64,000 nucleotides of DNA from CAVPMN01 sp963706425 (GCA_963706425.1 CAVPMN010000020.1:868001-932000), one strand, 5' to 3'. Shown: positions 41,874 to 49,875, counted from the stretch's first letter. Notes: generated by a model not told the origin, from the letters alone. Translations and numbers: made by a program.

Positions 41874-42356
41874 TCAATCACCCAGGTCGTCGGGCACGTC
41901 GACCGTCTCGCCGGACTCGATCACGACCACGCCCCCTTCGGCCACCAACGGCACCACATCGGCCAGCAAACCGGCCCAATCGTCGTAGGAATACGGCGGG
42001 TCGAGCAGCACCAGATCGAACGGATCGACGCCCGAGCGGAGGTAGGTGCGGGCATCGGCGGCCGTCACGCTCGCCTGGGCGGCGAAGCCGGTGATCTCGA
42101 GGTTCTGGTCGATGGCCTGCCGGGCCGCCCGGTCGTGCTCGACCAACACCGCCGTTGAAGCACCCCGGGACAGGGCCTCGACAGCGAGCGCGCCTGAGCC
42201 CGCGAACAGGTCGAGCACCCGGGCGCCGTCGATCGCACCGAGACTGCCGAGGGCGTTGAACAGCGACTCTCGAACGCGATCGGTGGTTGGTCGCACCTCG
42301 CGTCCGGCGGGAGCGACCAGGCGACGCCCCCGAGCAGTACCGGCCACGACGCGCAT
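41874..42356 (-). CDS. rsmD: 16S rRNA (guanine966-N2)-methyltransferase RsmD
   Basis: SAM-dependent methyltransferase. Motif I VLDLFAGSGALAVEALSRGA, the acidic VLVEHD and catalytic DPPYSYDDWAGLL (DPPY). ATG 42356 (160 residues) is preceded by TACGGT at 9 bases and matches the family start MRVVAGTARGRRL; the upstream ATG at 42389 would overlap the divergent promoter. The gene is divergent from the 42393 small gene across 36 bases. Confidence 0.94.
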   Translation of the reverse strand: MRVVAGTARGRRLVAPAGREVRPTTDRVRESLFNALGSLGAIDGARVLDLFAGSGALAVEALSRGASTAVLVEHDRAARQAIDQNLEITGFAAQASVTAADARTYLRSGVDPFDLVLLDPPYSYDDWAGLLADVVPLVAEGGVVVIESGETVDVPDDLGD

Positions 42357-42365
42357 CAGCCGGCC

Positions 42366-42371
42366 ACCGTA
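42366..42371 (-). promoter_or_regulatory. Putative -10 box of leaderless rsmD promoter
   Basis: TACGGT in the rsmD sense, 9 bases before ATG 42356; divergent from the next box. Confidence 0.4.
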
Positions 42372-42379
42372 CCGGGCGT

Positions 42380-42385
42380 TACCCT
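42380..42385 (+). promoter_or_regulatory. Putative -10 box of leaderless zinc-ribbon gene
   Basis: TACCCT, 7 bases before ATG 42393. Two leaderless promoters thus face away from each other within 36 bases. Confidence 0.4.
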
Positions 42386-42392
42386 CCAACTC

Positions 42393-42569
42393 ATGGAGGC
42401 GCCGCCGAGCTTCACCTGCATCGACTGCGGCGGGGAGACGCGTGTCCTCTCCTATGCACCCGAAGACGGCTGGGAGCCGGGCGATGTCGTCGCGTACCGG
42501 TGCCCCGATTGCGGCGAACGCTTCGACGTGGTGCTGGCCGACGAGGACGACGGCTCCTACGAGGGTTGA
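42393..42569 (+). CDS. Small zinc-ribbon protein (58 residues)
   Basis: Reads from MEAPPSFTCIDCGGETRVLS to a second pair in YRCPDCGERF and an acidic tail, ending at TGA 42567-42569. The spacing CxxC-(~28)-CxxC is a typical zinc ribbon. The precise -10 box and clean stop support coding. Function is unknown; it is convergent with recG. Confidence 0.72.
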   Translation: MEAPPSFTCIDCGGETRVLSYAPEDGWEPGDVVAYRCPDCGERFDVVLADEDDGSYEG

Positions 42570-42628
42570 GCCGAGGCGTCACGATGCAGCCGCAGGCTCA
42601 CGATGTGCGTTGAGCCGCAGGCTCACGA
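42567..42628. repeat. Triplicated short repeat over the recG stop
   Basis: In the recG sense, TCGTGAGCCTGCGGCT occurs twice (first copy holding the recG stop TGA at 42625-42623) and a third diverged copy (TCGTGACGCCTCGGCT) ends at the zinc-ribbon stop; periods about 25 and 19 bases. Each copy contains GAGCC-TGC-GGCTC-like self-complementarity. Confidence 0.6.
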
Positions 42629-44764
42629 CTTGAGCAGGAACTCCGCGGCCACGTCGTCGGGGAGGAAGAGGGTGAGCTCGTCGGCCAGATCGGGATGCCC
42701 CGAGAGCGTGGGGTCGTCGCCGACCAACTCGAAGGCCACCTCACGCGCCCGCTCGACCCACTCGCGATCGCGACGTAGCGATGCCAGCTTCAGGTCGTTG
42801 CGGCCCTTCTGCCGCTCACCCATGATCGTGCCCTCGCCGCGCAGGTCGAGATCGACCTCGGCCAGCTCGAACCCGTCGGTGGTGCGCACCATCGCCTCGA
42901 GCCGCTGCTCGCCGTCTGACGTGTTGCCCTGCCCGAGCAGGTAGCAGAACGACTCGGCCGCACCACGTCCGACCCGGCCCCGTAGCTGGTGGAGCTGCGC
43001 GATGCCGAAGCGGTCGGCGTCGAGGATGACCATCACGGTCGCGTTCGGCACGTCGACACCCACCTCGATGACGGTGGTGGCCACGAGCACGTCGAGCTCG
43101 CCGTCGCGGAACTGGCGCATGACGGCTTCTTTGTCCTTCGACCCCAGCCGGCCGTGCAGCAGCCCGAGGCGAAGGCCGTGCAGCTCCCCGCCGCTCAGCC
43201 GGTCGAAGGTCTCTTCCGCCGACGCCACCTCGAGCTTGTCCGATTCCTCGATCAGGGGGCAGACCACGTAGGCCTGCCGGCCGGCTGCTACCTCGGCTCG
43301 CACCTTCTCCCACACCGACACCTCGTCGCCTTCGGCGCGTGCCCAGCGGGTGACGATCGGGGTGCGACCGGCGGGCAGCTCGTCGAGCACCGACACGTCG
43401 AGATCGCCGTAGACGGTCATCGCCGCGGTGCGTGGGATCGGCGTGGCCGTCATCACCAGCACATCGGGCACCGCCTCCCCCGCGCTCTTCTCGCGCAACG
43501 CGGCCCGCTGCTCGACGCCGAACCGGTGTTGCTCGTCGATCACCACCACACCGAGCGAGCGGAACTCGATGCCTTCCTGGATGAGCGCGTGGGTGCCGAT
43601 GAGCAGATCGATCGATCCACTGGCCAGGTCGGCGAGCAGGCGGCGGCGCTCGGCCGCCGTGGTGCGGTTGGTGAGCAGCTCGACACGAAGGGGACGTTCG
43701 AGCCCAGCGCTGGAGAAGAGGTTGTCGTCGTCGCTGGTGTCGACGATGGTGAAGCCGTCGAGGAGGTCGCGCACGCCGAGGAAATGCTGCTCGGCGAGCA
43801 CTTCGGTGGGCGCCATGAACGCACCCTGGTGCCCACCCTGCACCGCCACCAGCAGCGCGCTCACCGCCACCACCGTCTTGCCGGAACCGACGTCGCCCTG
43901 CAGCAGTCGGTGCATCGGATGGGGCCCGGCCAGGTCGGCGTCGATCTCGCCGATGGCTCGACGTTGCGCACTCGTGAGCGGGAACGGCAGACGAGCGTGG
44001 AAGCGGGCGACCAGATCACCGCCCACGGAATGGGTGATGCCGGGCGTGGTGGCCTCGAGCTCACGCTTGCGCGTGACCAGTCGGAGCTGCACCCGCAACA
44101 GCTCGTCGAACACGAGGCGACGGCGGGCCTCGGTCATGGCGTGCATCGACTCTGGCACGTGGATGTCACGAAAGGCTGCGGTGCGGGCGACGAGGTCCCA
44201 GCGGTCGAGCACCTCTTGCGGCACCGGATCGTTGAAGGTGCCGGCCCGCCTCAGCACCTCGCCCATCCAGCGACCGACGTCCCAGCTCTGCACGCCCGCC
44301 TTCTCCGACTGGGGGTAGACGGGGATGATGCGGCCGGTCTTGTCGCCAACCAGGTCGACCACGGGGTTGGTCATCTGCTTGCGTCCCTGGAAGACGTCGA
44401 GCTTGCCGAACAGCACCACCTCGGTGCCCGGTGAGAGCTGTTTCTCCCGCCACGGCTGGTTGAAGAACGTGATGCGCAGGCGCGAGTCGCCGTCGCTCAC
44501 GTCGGCCAGCACCATGCGCTTGCGATTGCGGGTGGTGCGGCTGGTCACGCTGATGACCTTGGCCAGCAGGGTGGCCTCGTCACCGACCGCCAGCTCACGG
44601 ATGCGCGCCTCCCTCGTGCGATCGAGGTAGCGCCGCGGGTAGTAGGTGAGCAGGTCGAGCACGGTGGCGACGTCGACCTTCTCGAGTGCAGCCGCGCTCT
44701 TCGGCCCCACCCCCTCGAGCTCCGTGACCGGCAGTGCGGCGAGCTGCGCCAGACGCCGGGCCAT
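42623..44764 (-). CDS. recG: ATP-dependent DNA helicase RecG
   Basis: Remodels stalled forks and Holliday junctions. N-terminal wedge/OB domain (about 1-150, with GVGPKSAAALEKVDVATVLDLL and YYPRRYLDR), then the SF2 motor: RLLQGDVGSGKTVVAVSALL (Walker A), MAPTEVLAEQHF, VVIDEQHRFGVEQR (DEQH), MTATPIPRT, LLHGRLGSKDKEAVM, LVATTVIEVGVDVPNATVM and QLHQLRGRVGRG. 713 residues, normal. The start overlaps the stop of the DAK2 gene as given. Confidence 0.97.
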   Translation of the reverse strand: MARRLAQLAALPVTELEGVGPKSAAALEKVDVATVLDLLTYYPRRYLDRTREARIRELAVGDEATLLAKVISVTSRTTRNRKRMVLADVSDGDSRLRITFFNQPWREKQLSPGTEVVLFGKLDVFQGRKQMTNPVVDLVGDKTGRIIPVYPQSEKAGVQSWDVGRWMGEVLRRAGTFNDPVPQEVLDRWDLVARTAAFRDIHVPESMHAMTEARRRLVFDELLRVQLRLVTRKRELEATTPGITHSVGGDLVARFHARLPFPLTSAQRRAIGEIDADLAGPHPMHRLLQGDVGSGKTVVAVSALLVAVQGGHQGAFMAPTEVLAEQHFLGVRDLLDGFTIVDTSDDDNLFSSAGLERPLRVELLTNRTTAAERRRLLADLASGSIDLLIGTHALIQEGIEFRSLGVVVIDEQHRFGVEQRAALREKSAGEAVPDVLVMTATPIPRTAAMTVYGDLDVSVLDELPAGRTPIVTRWARAEGDEVSVWEKVRAEVAAGRQAYVVCPLIEESDKLEVASAEETFDRLSGGELHGLRLGLLHGRLGSKDKEAVMRQFRDGELDVLVATTVIEVGVDVPNATVMVILDADRFGIAQLHQLRGRVGRGAAESFCYLLGQGNTSDGEQRLEAMVRTTDGFELAEVDLDLRGEGTIMGERQKGRNDLKLASLRRDREWVERAREVAFELVGDDPTLSGHPDLADELTLFLPDDVAAEFLLKS

Positions 44765-46467
44765 CAGGACGGGCTCACTGGATGCCGAAGAGGCCAGCTC
44801 ACTCGATGCCGAAAAGAGTAGGGGTAGAGCGGTTGGCCACCGTGATGGATCTCAGCGGTGACACCCGGTCGATGCTCCTGGAGCCAGACCTCGATGTGAC
44901 GGGTGGTGGCCGGGCCGGCGCCCTCGCCCTCGATGATGGTGACGATCTCGTGGTCGTCGCCCACGAGCCGGTCGAGCAGATCGGTGCAGGTGTGGTCGAG
45001 GGTCGGTGCCAGGGCGATGATGCCGTCGCGGCCGAGGCCGATGAAGTCGCCTTCGGCGATGGGCCCGAGATCGCACGACGACGCGCGGACCGCTCGGGTG
45101 ACCTCGCCGGCGACCACGCTGGCTGCGGCGTCGGTCATGGTCGACGCGTTGTCGTCGCCGCTCGCCTCGGGGTCATAGGCGAGCAACGAGGCAAACGCCT
45201 CGGTAACCCCGCGAGTGGGCACCACGTGCACGGTCTTCGAGGTCTGGCCGTCGACCTGCTGTGCGACCGGGATGATGTTCTTGTTGTTGGGCAGGATGAC
45301 GACCTCGTCGGCCGGTGCCGCCTCGACCGCTGCGAGCAGCTGGGCCGTCGAGGGATTCATGGTCTGGCCGCCGGTGACGATGCCCTGCACGCCGAGGGAG
45401 TAGAAGATGCGGCGGATGCCGTCGCCGGTCGCGACGGCCACCACCGCACACCGCACGGGCTCGTGCGCGGCGGCCGGCTCCGGCGGCAAGGGCACCGCTT
45501 CGCGGACCCAACGCTCCTCCTCGACCTGTTCGAGCAGGTCGGTCACGCGGATGCTGCGGGGGCGGCCGATGTCGATGCCCGCCTCGACGGCGGCGCCGAT
45601 GTCGTCGGTGTGGATGTGGCAGTTCCACACCCCGTCACCGCCGACGACCACGATCGAGTCGCCGACCGTGGCCCACACGTCCTTGAACCCGGGCACCGCC
45701 TCGTCGGGCGCCTCGAGGAAGTACATCACCTCGTATCGCAGGTCGGCCACGCCGGCCTCGCCGGCCCCGGCCTCTGCGTGGGACGCACCGAGATCGGGTG
45801 CGACGCCGGCGATCAGCAGGCCCTCGTCGGCGGTGGGCTCGGGCATCGGTCGGCCGTCGATGGCGTGGAGCAGTGCGTCGAGCAGCAGGAGATAGCCCGT
45901 GCCACCCGCATCGACCACACCGGCTTCGGCCAGCACCGGAAGCTGCTCGGGAGTGCGGGCCAGGGCCGCTCGACCCGTGTGCAGAGCGGCCTCGACCACG
46001 TCGACCAGCGGTGCGCCCGTGTCGGCCGCGTCGGTAGCGCCTGTGGCCGCGGCGCGCGCCACCGTGAGGATCGTGCCCTCGACCGGACGCATCACGGCTC
46101 CGTAGGCCGCGTCGGCGGCCGCACCCAGGGCGCGAGCCCAAGCGACCCCATCGGCCTGGTCGGACTCGCGCAGCACCTCGCAACAGCCCCGCAGGATCTG
46201 GGACAGGATCACGCCGGAGTTGCCCCGCGCCCCCATGAGCGATCCGTGGCCGATCGCCTTGCAGGTCGAGGCCATGTCGTCGCCGGCCCCCTCGAGCTCG
46301 ACGCAGACGGCGTCGACCGTGAGCGCCATGTTGGTGCCGGTGTCGCCGTCGGGCACCGGGTAGACGTTGAGACGGTTGATGGCCTCCCGATGGGCCCCCA
46401 ACCCGGACGCGAACGCCACCATCGTGCGGCGGAGGTCCCCTGCGGTCAGAGCGTCGACGGGCGGCAT
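44764..46467 (-). CDS. DAK2-domain fatty-acid kinase-like protein (FakA/YloV family)
   Basis: 567 residues. N-terminal DhaL/DAK2 kinase domain with ADP-metal site NVYPVPDGDTGTNMALTVDA and GARGNSGVILSQILRG, a linker region, and a C-terminal domain with PNNKNIIPVAQQV. The family phosphorylates fatty acids with a FakB partner, which is not in the window. The last residues (SFRHRVSWPLRHPVSPS) are atypical: removing one A of 44812-44815 gives YPYSFGIE and a stop, the usual end, so the true stop is probably about 40 bases upstream of 44764. TACGAT lies 8 bases before ATG 46467. Confidence 0.9.
   Translation of the reverse strand: MPPVDALTAGDLRRTMVAFASGLGAHREAINRLNVYPVPDGDTGTNMALTVDAVCVELEGAGDDMASTCKAIGHGSLMGARGNSGVILSQILRGCCEVLRESDQADGVAWARALGAAADAAYGAVMRPVEGTILTVARAAATGATDAADTGAPLVDVVEAALHTGRAALARTPEQLPVLAEAGVVDAGGTGYLLLLDALLHAIDGRPMPEPTADEGLLIAGVAPDLGASHAEAGAGEAGVADLRYEVMYFLEAPDEAVPGFKDVWATVGDSIVVVGGDGVWNCHIHTDDIGAAVEAGIDIGRPRSIRVTDLLEQVEEERWVREAVPLPPEPAAAHEPVRCAVVAVATGDGIRRIFYSLGVQGIVTGGQTMNPSTAQLLAAVEAAPADEVVILPNNKNIIPVAQQVDGQTSKTVHVVPTRGVTEAFASLLAYDPEASGDDNASTMTDAAASVVAGEVTRAVRASSCDLGPIAEGDFIGLGRDGIIALAPTLDHTCTDLLDRLVGDDHEIVTIIEGEGAGPATTRHIEVWLQEHRPGVTAEIHHGGQPLYPYSFRHRVSWPLRHPVSPS
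44774..44821. repeat. Tandem 24-bp duplication at the DAK2 gene stop
   Basis: Units 44774-44797 and 44798-44821 differ at a few positions (CTCACTGGATGCCGAA versus CTCACTCGATGCCGAA). In the gene's sense both contain TTCGGCATC-AGTGAG, i.e. duplicated copies of the presumed natural C-terminus and stop. Confidence 0.6.
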
Positions 46468-46475
46468 CGGCGGCG

Positions 46476-46481
46476 ATCGTA
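46476..46481 (-). promoter_or_regulatory. Putative -10 box of leaderless DAK2 gene
   Basis: TACGAT in the gene's sense, 8 bases before ATG 46467. Confidence 0.4.
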
Positions 46482-46520
46482 CCGATCACGCGGCCCGCGG
46501 TCGCGATTGGCGGGTCGCGA

Positions 46521-46551
46521 TTGTCGAGCCCGGGGCGGCCGCTGCTACCCT
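46521..46551 (+). promoter_or_regulatory. Putative rpmB promoter
   Basis: TTGTCG (46521-46526), a 19-base spacer and TACCCT (46546-46551). It implies a leader of about 138 bases before rpmB that contains three hairpins. Confidence 0.35.
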
Positions 46552-46599
46552 TGCCGACCGTTCAACTAGCCGGACCCGTCTCCTGTCGAACGACGGAGA

Positions 46600-46679
46600 C
46601 CGGGCTTCGCCCGGCAGCTGATGTCCTCTCGGGACATCAGCCAATCGAGCTGATGTCCTCTCGGGACGTCAGCCAATCG
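46600..46679 (+). promoter_or_regulatory. Structured rpmB leader: three hairpins, two in tandem repeats
   Basis: First stem CCGGGC-TTC-GCCCGG (46600-46614). Then a 32-bp unit occurs twice without gap (46616-46647 and 46648-46679), differing at one base; each carries TGATGTCC-TCTCG-GGACATCA (second copy GGACGTCA, one weaker pair). The second unit ends 16 bases before the rpmB ATG. Possible roles are attenuation or binding of L28 or another regulator. Confidence 0.55.
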
Positions 46680-46695
46680 AGAGGTGACCTGTCTG

Positions 46696-46890
46696 ATGGC
46701 TTCGATCTGTGAGGTGTGCGGCAAGAAGCCGTCGTTCGGTATGGCGGTGAGCCACTCGCACCGACGCACCAAGCGCCGGTGGAACCCCAACATCCAGCGG
46801 GTCCGGGCCGTGGTCAACGGCTCACCGAAGCGGGTCGACGTCTGCACGTCGTGCCTGAAGGCCGGCAAGATCCAAAAAGCCGTTCGCTGA
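46696..46890 (+). CDS. rpmB: 50S ribosomal protein L28
   Basis: 64 residues: MASICEVCGKKPSFGMAVSH, then RRWNPNIQRVRAVVNGSPKR and VCTSCLKAGKIQKAV. The CxxC pairs mark the zinc-binding (C+) form. ATG 46696 is the family start; an in-frame ATG at 46684 adds only four residues. It is divergent from the DAK2 gene, the usual neighbour in actinobacteria. Confidence 0.96.
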   Translation: MASICEVCGKKPSFGMAVSHSHRRTKRRWNPNIQRVRAVVNGSPKRVDVCTSCLKAGKIQKAVR

Positions 46891-46907
46891 CGGTCGGGAT
46901 CCCGCAC

Positions 46908-47201
46908 GTGCAAGGCGTCATCAAGGCGTACGACCCGTCGAGCGGAGGAGGCACGATCATCGCCGACTCCGACCTCGCCGAATACGAGCTGGCTGCCGAT
47001 GCGCTCGAGCACTCGGTGTTCCGCATGCTGCGCCAGGGTCAACGAGTGGTGTTCGATCTCGACCCGCGCGGCCTGGCCACCCGATTGCGCCTCGGGTCGG
47101 AGGTCGACATGGGCACACCCGGCTTCGAGGTCGGCCATCCCGACGACCCGCAGCACCCCCAAGAGGGGCCTGATCAGCGACCGCTGCCCGAGCGTTCCTG
47201 A
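46908..47201 (+). CDS. Cold-shock-domain-like small protein
   Basis: 97 residues from GTG 46908, 17 bases after rpmB. VQGVIKAYDPSSGGGTIIAD, then LEHSVFRMLRQGQRVVFDLD, has the pattern of a CSD/S1-like barrel (glycine-rich first strands, hydrophobic Q-x-V-x-F strand). The acidic, Pro-rich C-terminus is probably disordered. RNA-binding is an inference from the fold; it may be an operon partner of rpmB. Confidence 0.65.
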   Translation: MQGVIKAYDPSSGGGTIIADSDLAEYELAADALEHSVFRMLRQGQRVVFDLDPRGLATRLRLGSEVDMGTPGFEVGHPDDPQHPQEGPDQRPLPERS

Positions 47202-47281
47202 CCGTTCGCTTTCGCTAGGCCCAAAGTCACCATCTGCCCGCCGAAGGTCCGCGGGCTGGCCCCCTCACGTCTAGTCGCATC

Positions 47282-47322
47282 TACAATTGGATAATTCACC
47301 AGCGTGACACGCTCGTGTCACG
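47282..47322 (+). promoter_or_regulatory. pckG promoter region with 20-bp operator-like palindrome
   Basis: TACAAT (47282-47287) is a good -10 box without a clear -35. The palindrome CGTGACACGCTCGTGTCACG (47303-47322; 9-base arms, 2-base centre) would lie about 10-30 bases after the transcription start, before GGAGGA and ATG 47349. This is a fitting position for a repressor; it could also be an mRNA hairpin. Confidence 0.5.
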
Positions 47323-47348
47323 GTCGCGACAACGGCGTCGGAGGACTC

Positions 47349-49148
47349 ATGCCCGGACTGACCACCAACCAGGAGCTCCTCGATTGGGTCGACGGGTGGG
47401 TCACCATCCTCCAGCCCGAGCAGGTCCACTGGTGTGACGGATCGGCCGAGGAGTACCAGCGCCTGTGCGAGGAGCTGGTCGCATCGGGCACCTTCACGAG
47501 CCTCGACGAGGCGAAGCGGCCCAACAGCTATCTGGCGCAGTCCGACCCGGGCGACGTGGCCCGCGTCGAGGACCGCACGTTCATCTGCTCCGAGCGCGAG
47601 ATCGACGCCGGCCCGACGAACAACTGGCGAGCCCCCGCCGAGATGAAAGAGGAGCTGCTCGGCCTGTTCCGTGGCTCGATGCGGGGCCGCACGATGTACG
47701 TCGTGCCTTTCAGCATGGGTCCGCTGGGCTCGCCCATCGCCCACATCGGCGTGCAGCTCACCGACTCGGCCTACGTCGCCACCAACATGCGCATCATGAC
47801 TCGCATGGGCCAAGCGGCGCTCGACGTGCTCGGCCCCGACGGCACGTTCGTGCCGTGCCTCCACTCGGTCGGTGCGCCGCTCGAGCCCGGCGAGGCCGAC
47901 GTGGCGTGGCCGTGCAATCCCGACAACAAGTACATCGTGCACTTCCCCGAGACCCGCGAGATCTGGTCGTTCGGCTCGGGCTACGGCGGCAACGCCCTCC
48001 TCGGCAAGAAGTGCTTCGCGCTGCGCATCGCGTCGACCATGGCTCGCGACGACGGCTGGATGGCCGAGCACATGCTCATCCTCGGCGTCACGCCGCCCGA
48101 CGGCGGCGAGAAGAAGTACATCGCCGCCGCGTTCCCGTCGGCATGCGGCAAGACCAACATGGCGATGATGATCCCGACCCTGCCGGGCTGGAAGATCGAG
48201 ACGGTCGGCGACGACATCGCCTGGATGAAGTTCGGCGACGACGGCCGCCTCCACGCCATCAATCCCGAAGCGGGCTTCTTCGGCGTGGCTCCCGGCACCG
48301 GCCCCGACACCAACCTCAACGCCCTGCTTTCTGCCGGCGCCAACTCGATCTTCACCAACTGCGCCCTCACCGACGACGGCGACATCTGGTGGGAGGGGCT
48401 CACCGACGATCCTCCGGCGCACGTCATCGATTGGCGCGGAGACGACTGGACGCCCGCCGCGGACACCCCTGCCGCCCATCCCAACGCCCGCTTCACCGCC
48501 CCGGCCTCGCAGTGCCCGTCGATCGCACCCGAGTGGGAAGACCCGAAGGGCGTGCCCATCTCGGCGATCCTCTTCGGCGGCCGCCGGGCCACCAACGTCC
48601 CGCTGGTCACCGAGTCGTTCGACTGGAAGCACGGCGTGTTCCTCGGGTCGATCATGTCGTCCGAGAAGACCGCCGCCGCCGCCGGCACCGTGGGCGAGCT
48701 GCGTTTCGATCCCTTCGCCATGCTCCCGTTCTGTGGCTACAACATGGGCGACTACTTCGGCCACTGGCTCGACATCGGGCGTCACACCGATGCCGACAAG
48801 CTGCCCAAGCTGTTCTGGGTGAACTGGTTCCGCAAGGGCGACGACGGCTCGTTCCTCTGGCCCGGGTTCGGCGACAACAGCCGCGTGGTCAAGTGGATCG
48901 TCGAGCGCATCGACGGCAACGGTGCCCACACCGATACGCCGATCGGTCGGGTCCCCACGGTCGACGCCATCGACCGCTCCGGGCTCGACCTCGACGACGG
49001 CACCATGTCGGAGATCCTGGCGGTCGACGCCGAGGCCTGGCGTTCCGAGATCCCCCAGATCGAGGCGCACTTCGAGTCGATCGGCGAGCGCCTGCCCGAC
49101 GAGCTGCGTGACGAGCTGCGAGAGCTCGAGAAGCGCCTCGTCAACTGA
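47349..49148 (+). CDS. pckG: Phosphoenolpyruvate carboxykinase (GTP)
   Basis: Interconverts oxaloacetate + GTP and PEP + GDP + CO2, the entry to gluconeogenesis. Markers are MYVVPFSMGPLGSPIAHIGV, the P loop AAAFPSACGKTNMAMMIPTL (reactive Cys in SACGKTN), VGDDIAWMKFG, NPEAGFFGVAPGT, FGGRRATNVPLVTES and PFCGYNMGDYFGHWL. 599 residues, normal for the GTP class. ATG 47349 is chosen for GGAGGA upstream; the frame is open to 47304. Confidence 0.97.
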   Translation: MPGLTTNQELLDWVDGWVTILQPEQVHWCDGSAEEYQRLCEELVASGTFTSLDEAKRPNSYLAQSDPGDVARVEDRTFICSEREIDAGPTNNWRAPAEMKEELLGLFRGSMRGRTMYVVPFSMGPLGSPIAHIGVQLTDSAYVATNMRIMTRMGQAALDVLGPDGTFVPCLHSVGAPLEPGEADVAWPCNPDNKYIVHFPETREIWSFGSGYGGNALLGKKCFALRIASTMARDDGWMAEHMLILGVTPPDGGEKKYIAAAFPSACGKTNMAMMIPTLPGWKIETVGDDIAWMKFGDDGRLHAINPEAGFFGVAPGTGPDTNLNALLSAGANSIFTNCALTDDGDIWWEGLTDDPPAHVIDWRGDDWTPAADTPAAHPNARFTAPASQCPSIAPEWEDPKGVPISAILFGGRRATNVPLVTESFDWKHGVFLGSIMSSEKTAAAAGTVGELRFDPFAMLPFCGYNMGDYFGHWLDIGRHTDADKLPKLFWVNWFRKGDDGSFLWPGFGDNSRVVKWIVERIDGNGAHTDTPIGRVPTVDAIDRSGLDLDDGTMSEILAVDAEAWRSEIPQIEAHFESIGERLPDELRDELRELEKRLVN

Positions 49149-49165
49149 GAGCCAAGGAGGGCGTC

Positions 49166-49402
49166 ATGGCCGTCAGCGCGTTCGTGCTCATCCAGACCGA
49201 GGTCGGCAAGGCCGCCCAGGTGGCCAGCGAGGTGGGCGCGATCGACGGGGTCGTGTCCGCCGACGACGTCACCGGCCCCTACGACGTGATCGCCCGCGCC
49301 GAGGCCGAGTCGGTCGACGACCTCGGCAAGATGGTGGTCAGCCGCATCCAGATGATCGACGGCATCACCCGCACGCTCACCTGCCCCGTCGTCAATCTCT
49401 GA
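49166..49402 (+). CDS. Stand-alone Lrp/AsnC RAM-domain protein
   Basis: 78 residues covering only the ligand-binding RAM domain of Lrp/AsnC regulators: FVLIQTEVGKAAQVASEVGA, VTGPYDVIARAEAESVDDLG and ITRTLTCPVV. There is no DNA-binding helix-turn-helix. Such proteins form oligomers and may sense amino acids. It follows pckG by 17 bases with AAGGAGG before its ATG, so it is probably co-transcribed. Confidence 0.85.
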   Translation: MAVSAFVLIQTEVGKAAQVASEVGAIDGVVSADDVTGPYDVIARAEAESVDDLGKMVVSRIQMIDGITRTLTCPVVNL

Positions 49403-49445
49403 CGCCACCAGGCCGCCACCGCCTGGGTCCCGCCAACCCCTCGGG

Positions 49446-49492
49446 AAATCGGTGCGTGAAACAACCACATGGGTTGTTTCACGCACCGATTT
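49446..49492. repeat. 47-bp palindrome (family member 2)
   Basis: 21-base arms identical to the outer arms of the element at 33192-33239, with a 5-base spacer ACATG (49467-49471); the next outer pair (49445/49493) also matches. It lies between convergent genes ending at 49402 and 49510, the same setting as member 1. Confidence 0.9.
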
Positions 49493-49509
49493 CGGGTGAG
49501 GGCTGACGC

Positions 49510-49866
49510 TCAGCCGAGCACCATCGACCTGATGCCGAGACCCATCAGGAACAGGCCACCGAAGCCGTAGAGCAGGTAGAGATACGGCGTCAGCTGCTGT
49601 CGATAGCTGTAGATCAGGCCCACCGTGATGGCCGCCACGAAGCCGTAGAACATGTGGAACTGCGGGGCCTCGATGTCCTGGGCGGCCACCAGCACGACGC
49701 CCATGATCACCTGGGCGAAGATCGCCAGCTCGGCCACCACGGTGAGCCACCACAACGGGCGCACCCGGAGCGTCGTCAGCCAATGGGCGGCCAACGCCCA
49801 GGCGCCGGCCACGCCGTTCGAGATCACCACGAACCAGGCGAACGCCTCGTGCGCATCGAGCAGCAC
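49510..49866 (-). CDS. Four-helix membrane protein, unknown function
   Basis: 118 residues with about four transmembrane helices (FAWFVVISNGVAGAWALAAH, LWWLTVVAELAIFAQVIMGV, FYGFVAAITVGLIYSY, LYLLYGFGGLFLMGLG). His residues (HEAFAWFV, HW, FHMFYG) near helix ends resemble the haem-ligand spacing of small cytochrome b561-like or DUF420-like proteins, but this is weak. GTG 49866 lies 9 bases after the monooxygenase-like gene. Confidence 0.7.
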   Translation of the reverse strand: MLLDAHEAFAWFVVISNGVAGAWALAAHWLTTLRVRPLWWLTVVAELAIFAQVIMGVVLVAAQDIEAPQFHMFYGFVAAITVGLIYSYRQQLTPYLYLLYGFGGLFLMGLGIRSMVLG

Positions 49867-49875
49867 GAGGCCCGC

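Noticed and set aside
33192..49492. CRISPR-like interpretation of the repeated palindromes
   Set aside because: Only two copies 16 kb apart, no regular spacers and no cas genes.
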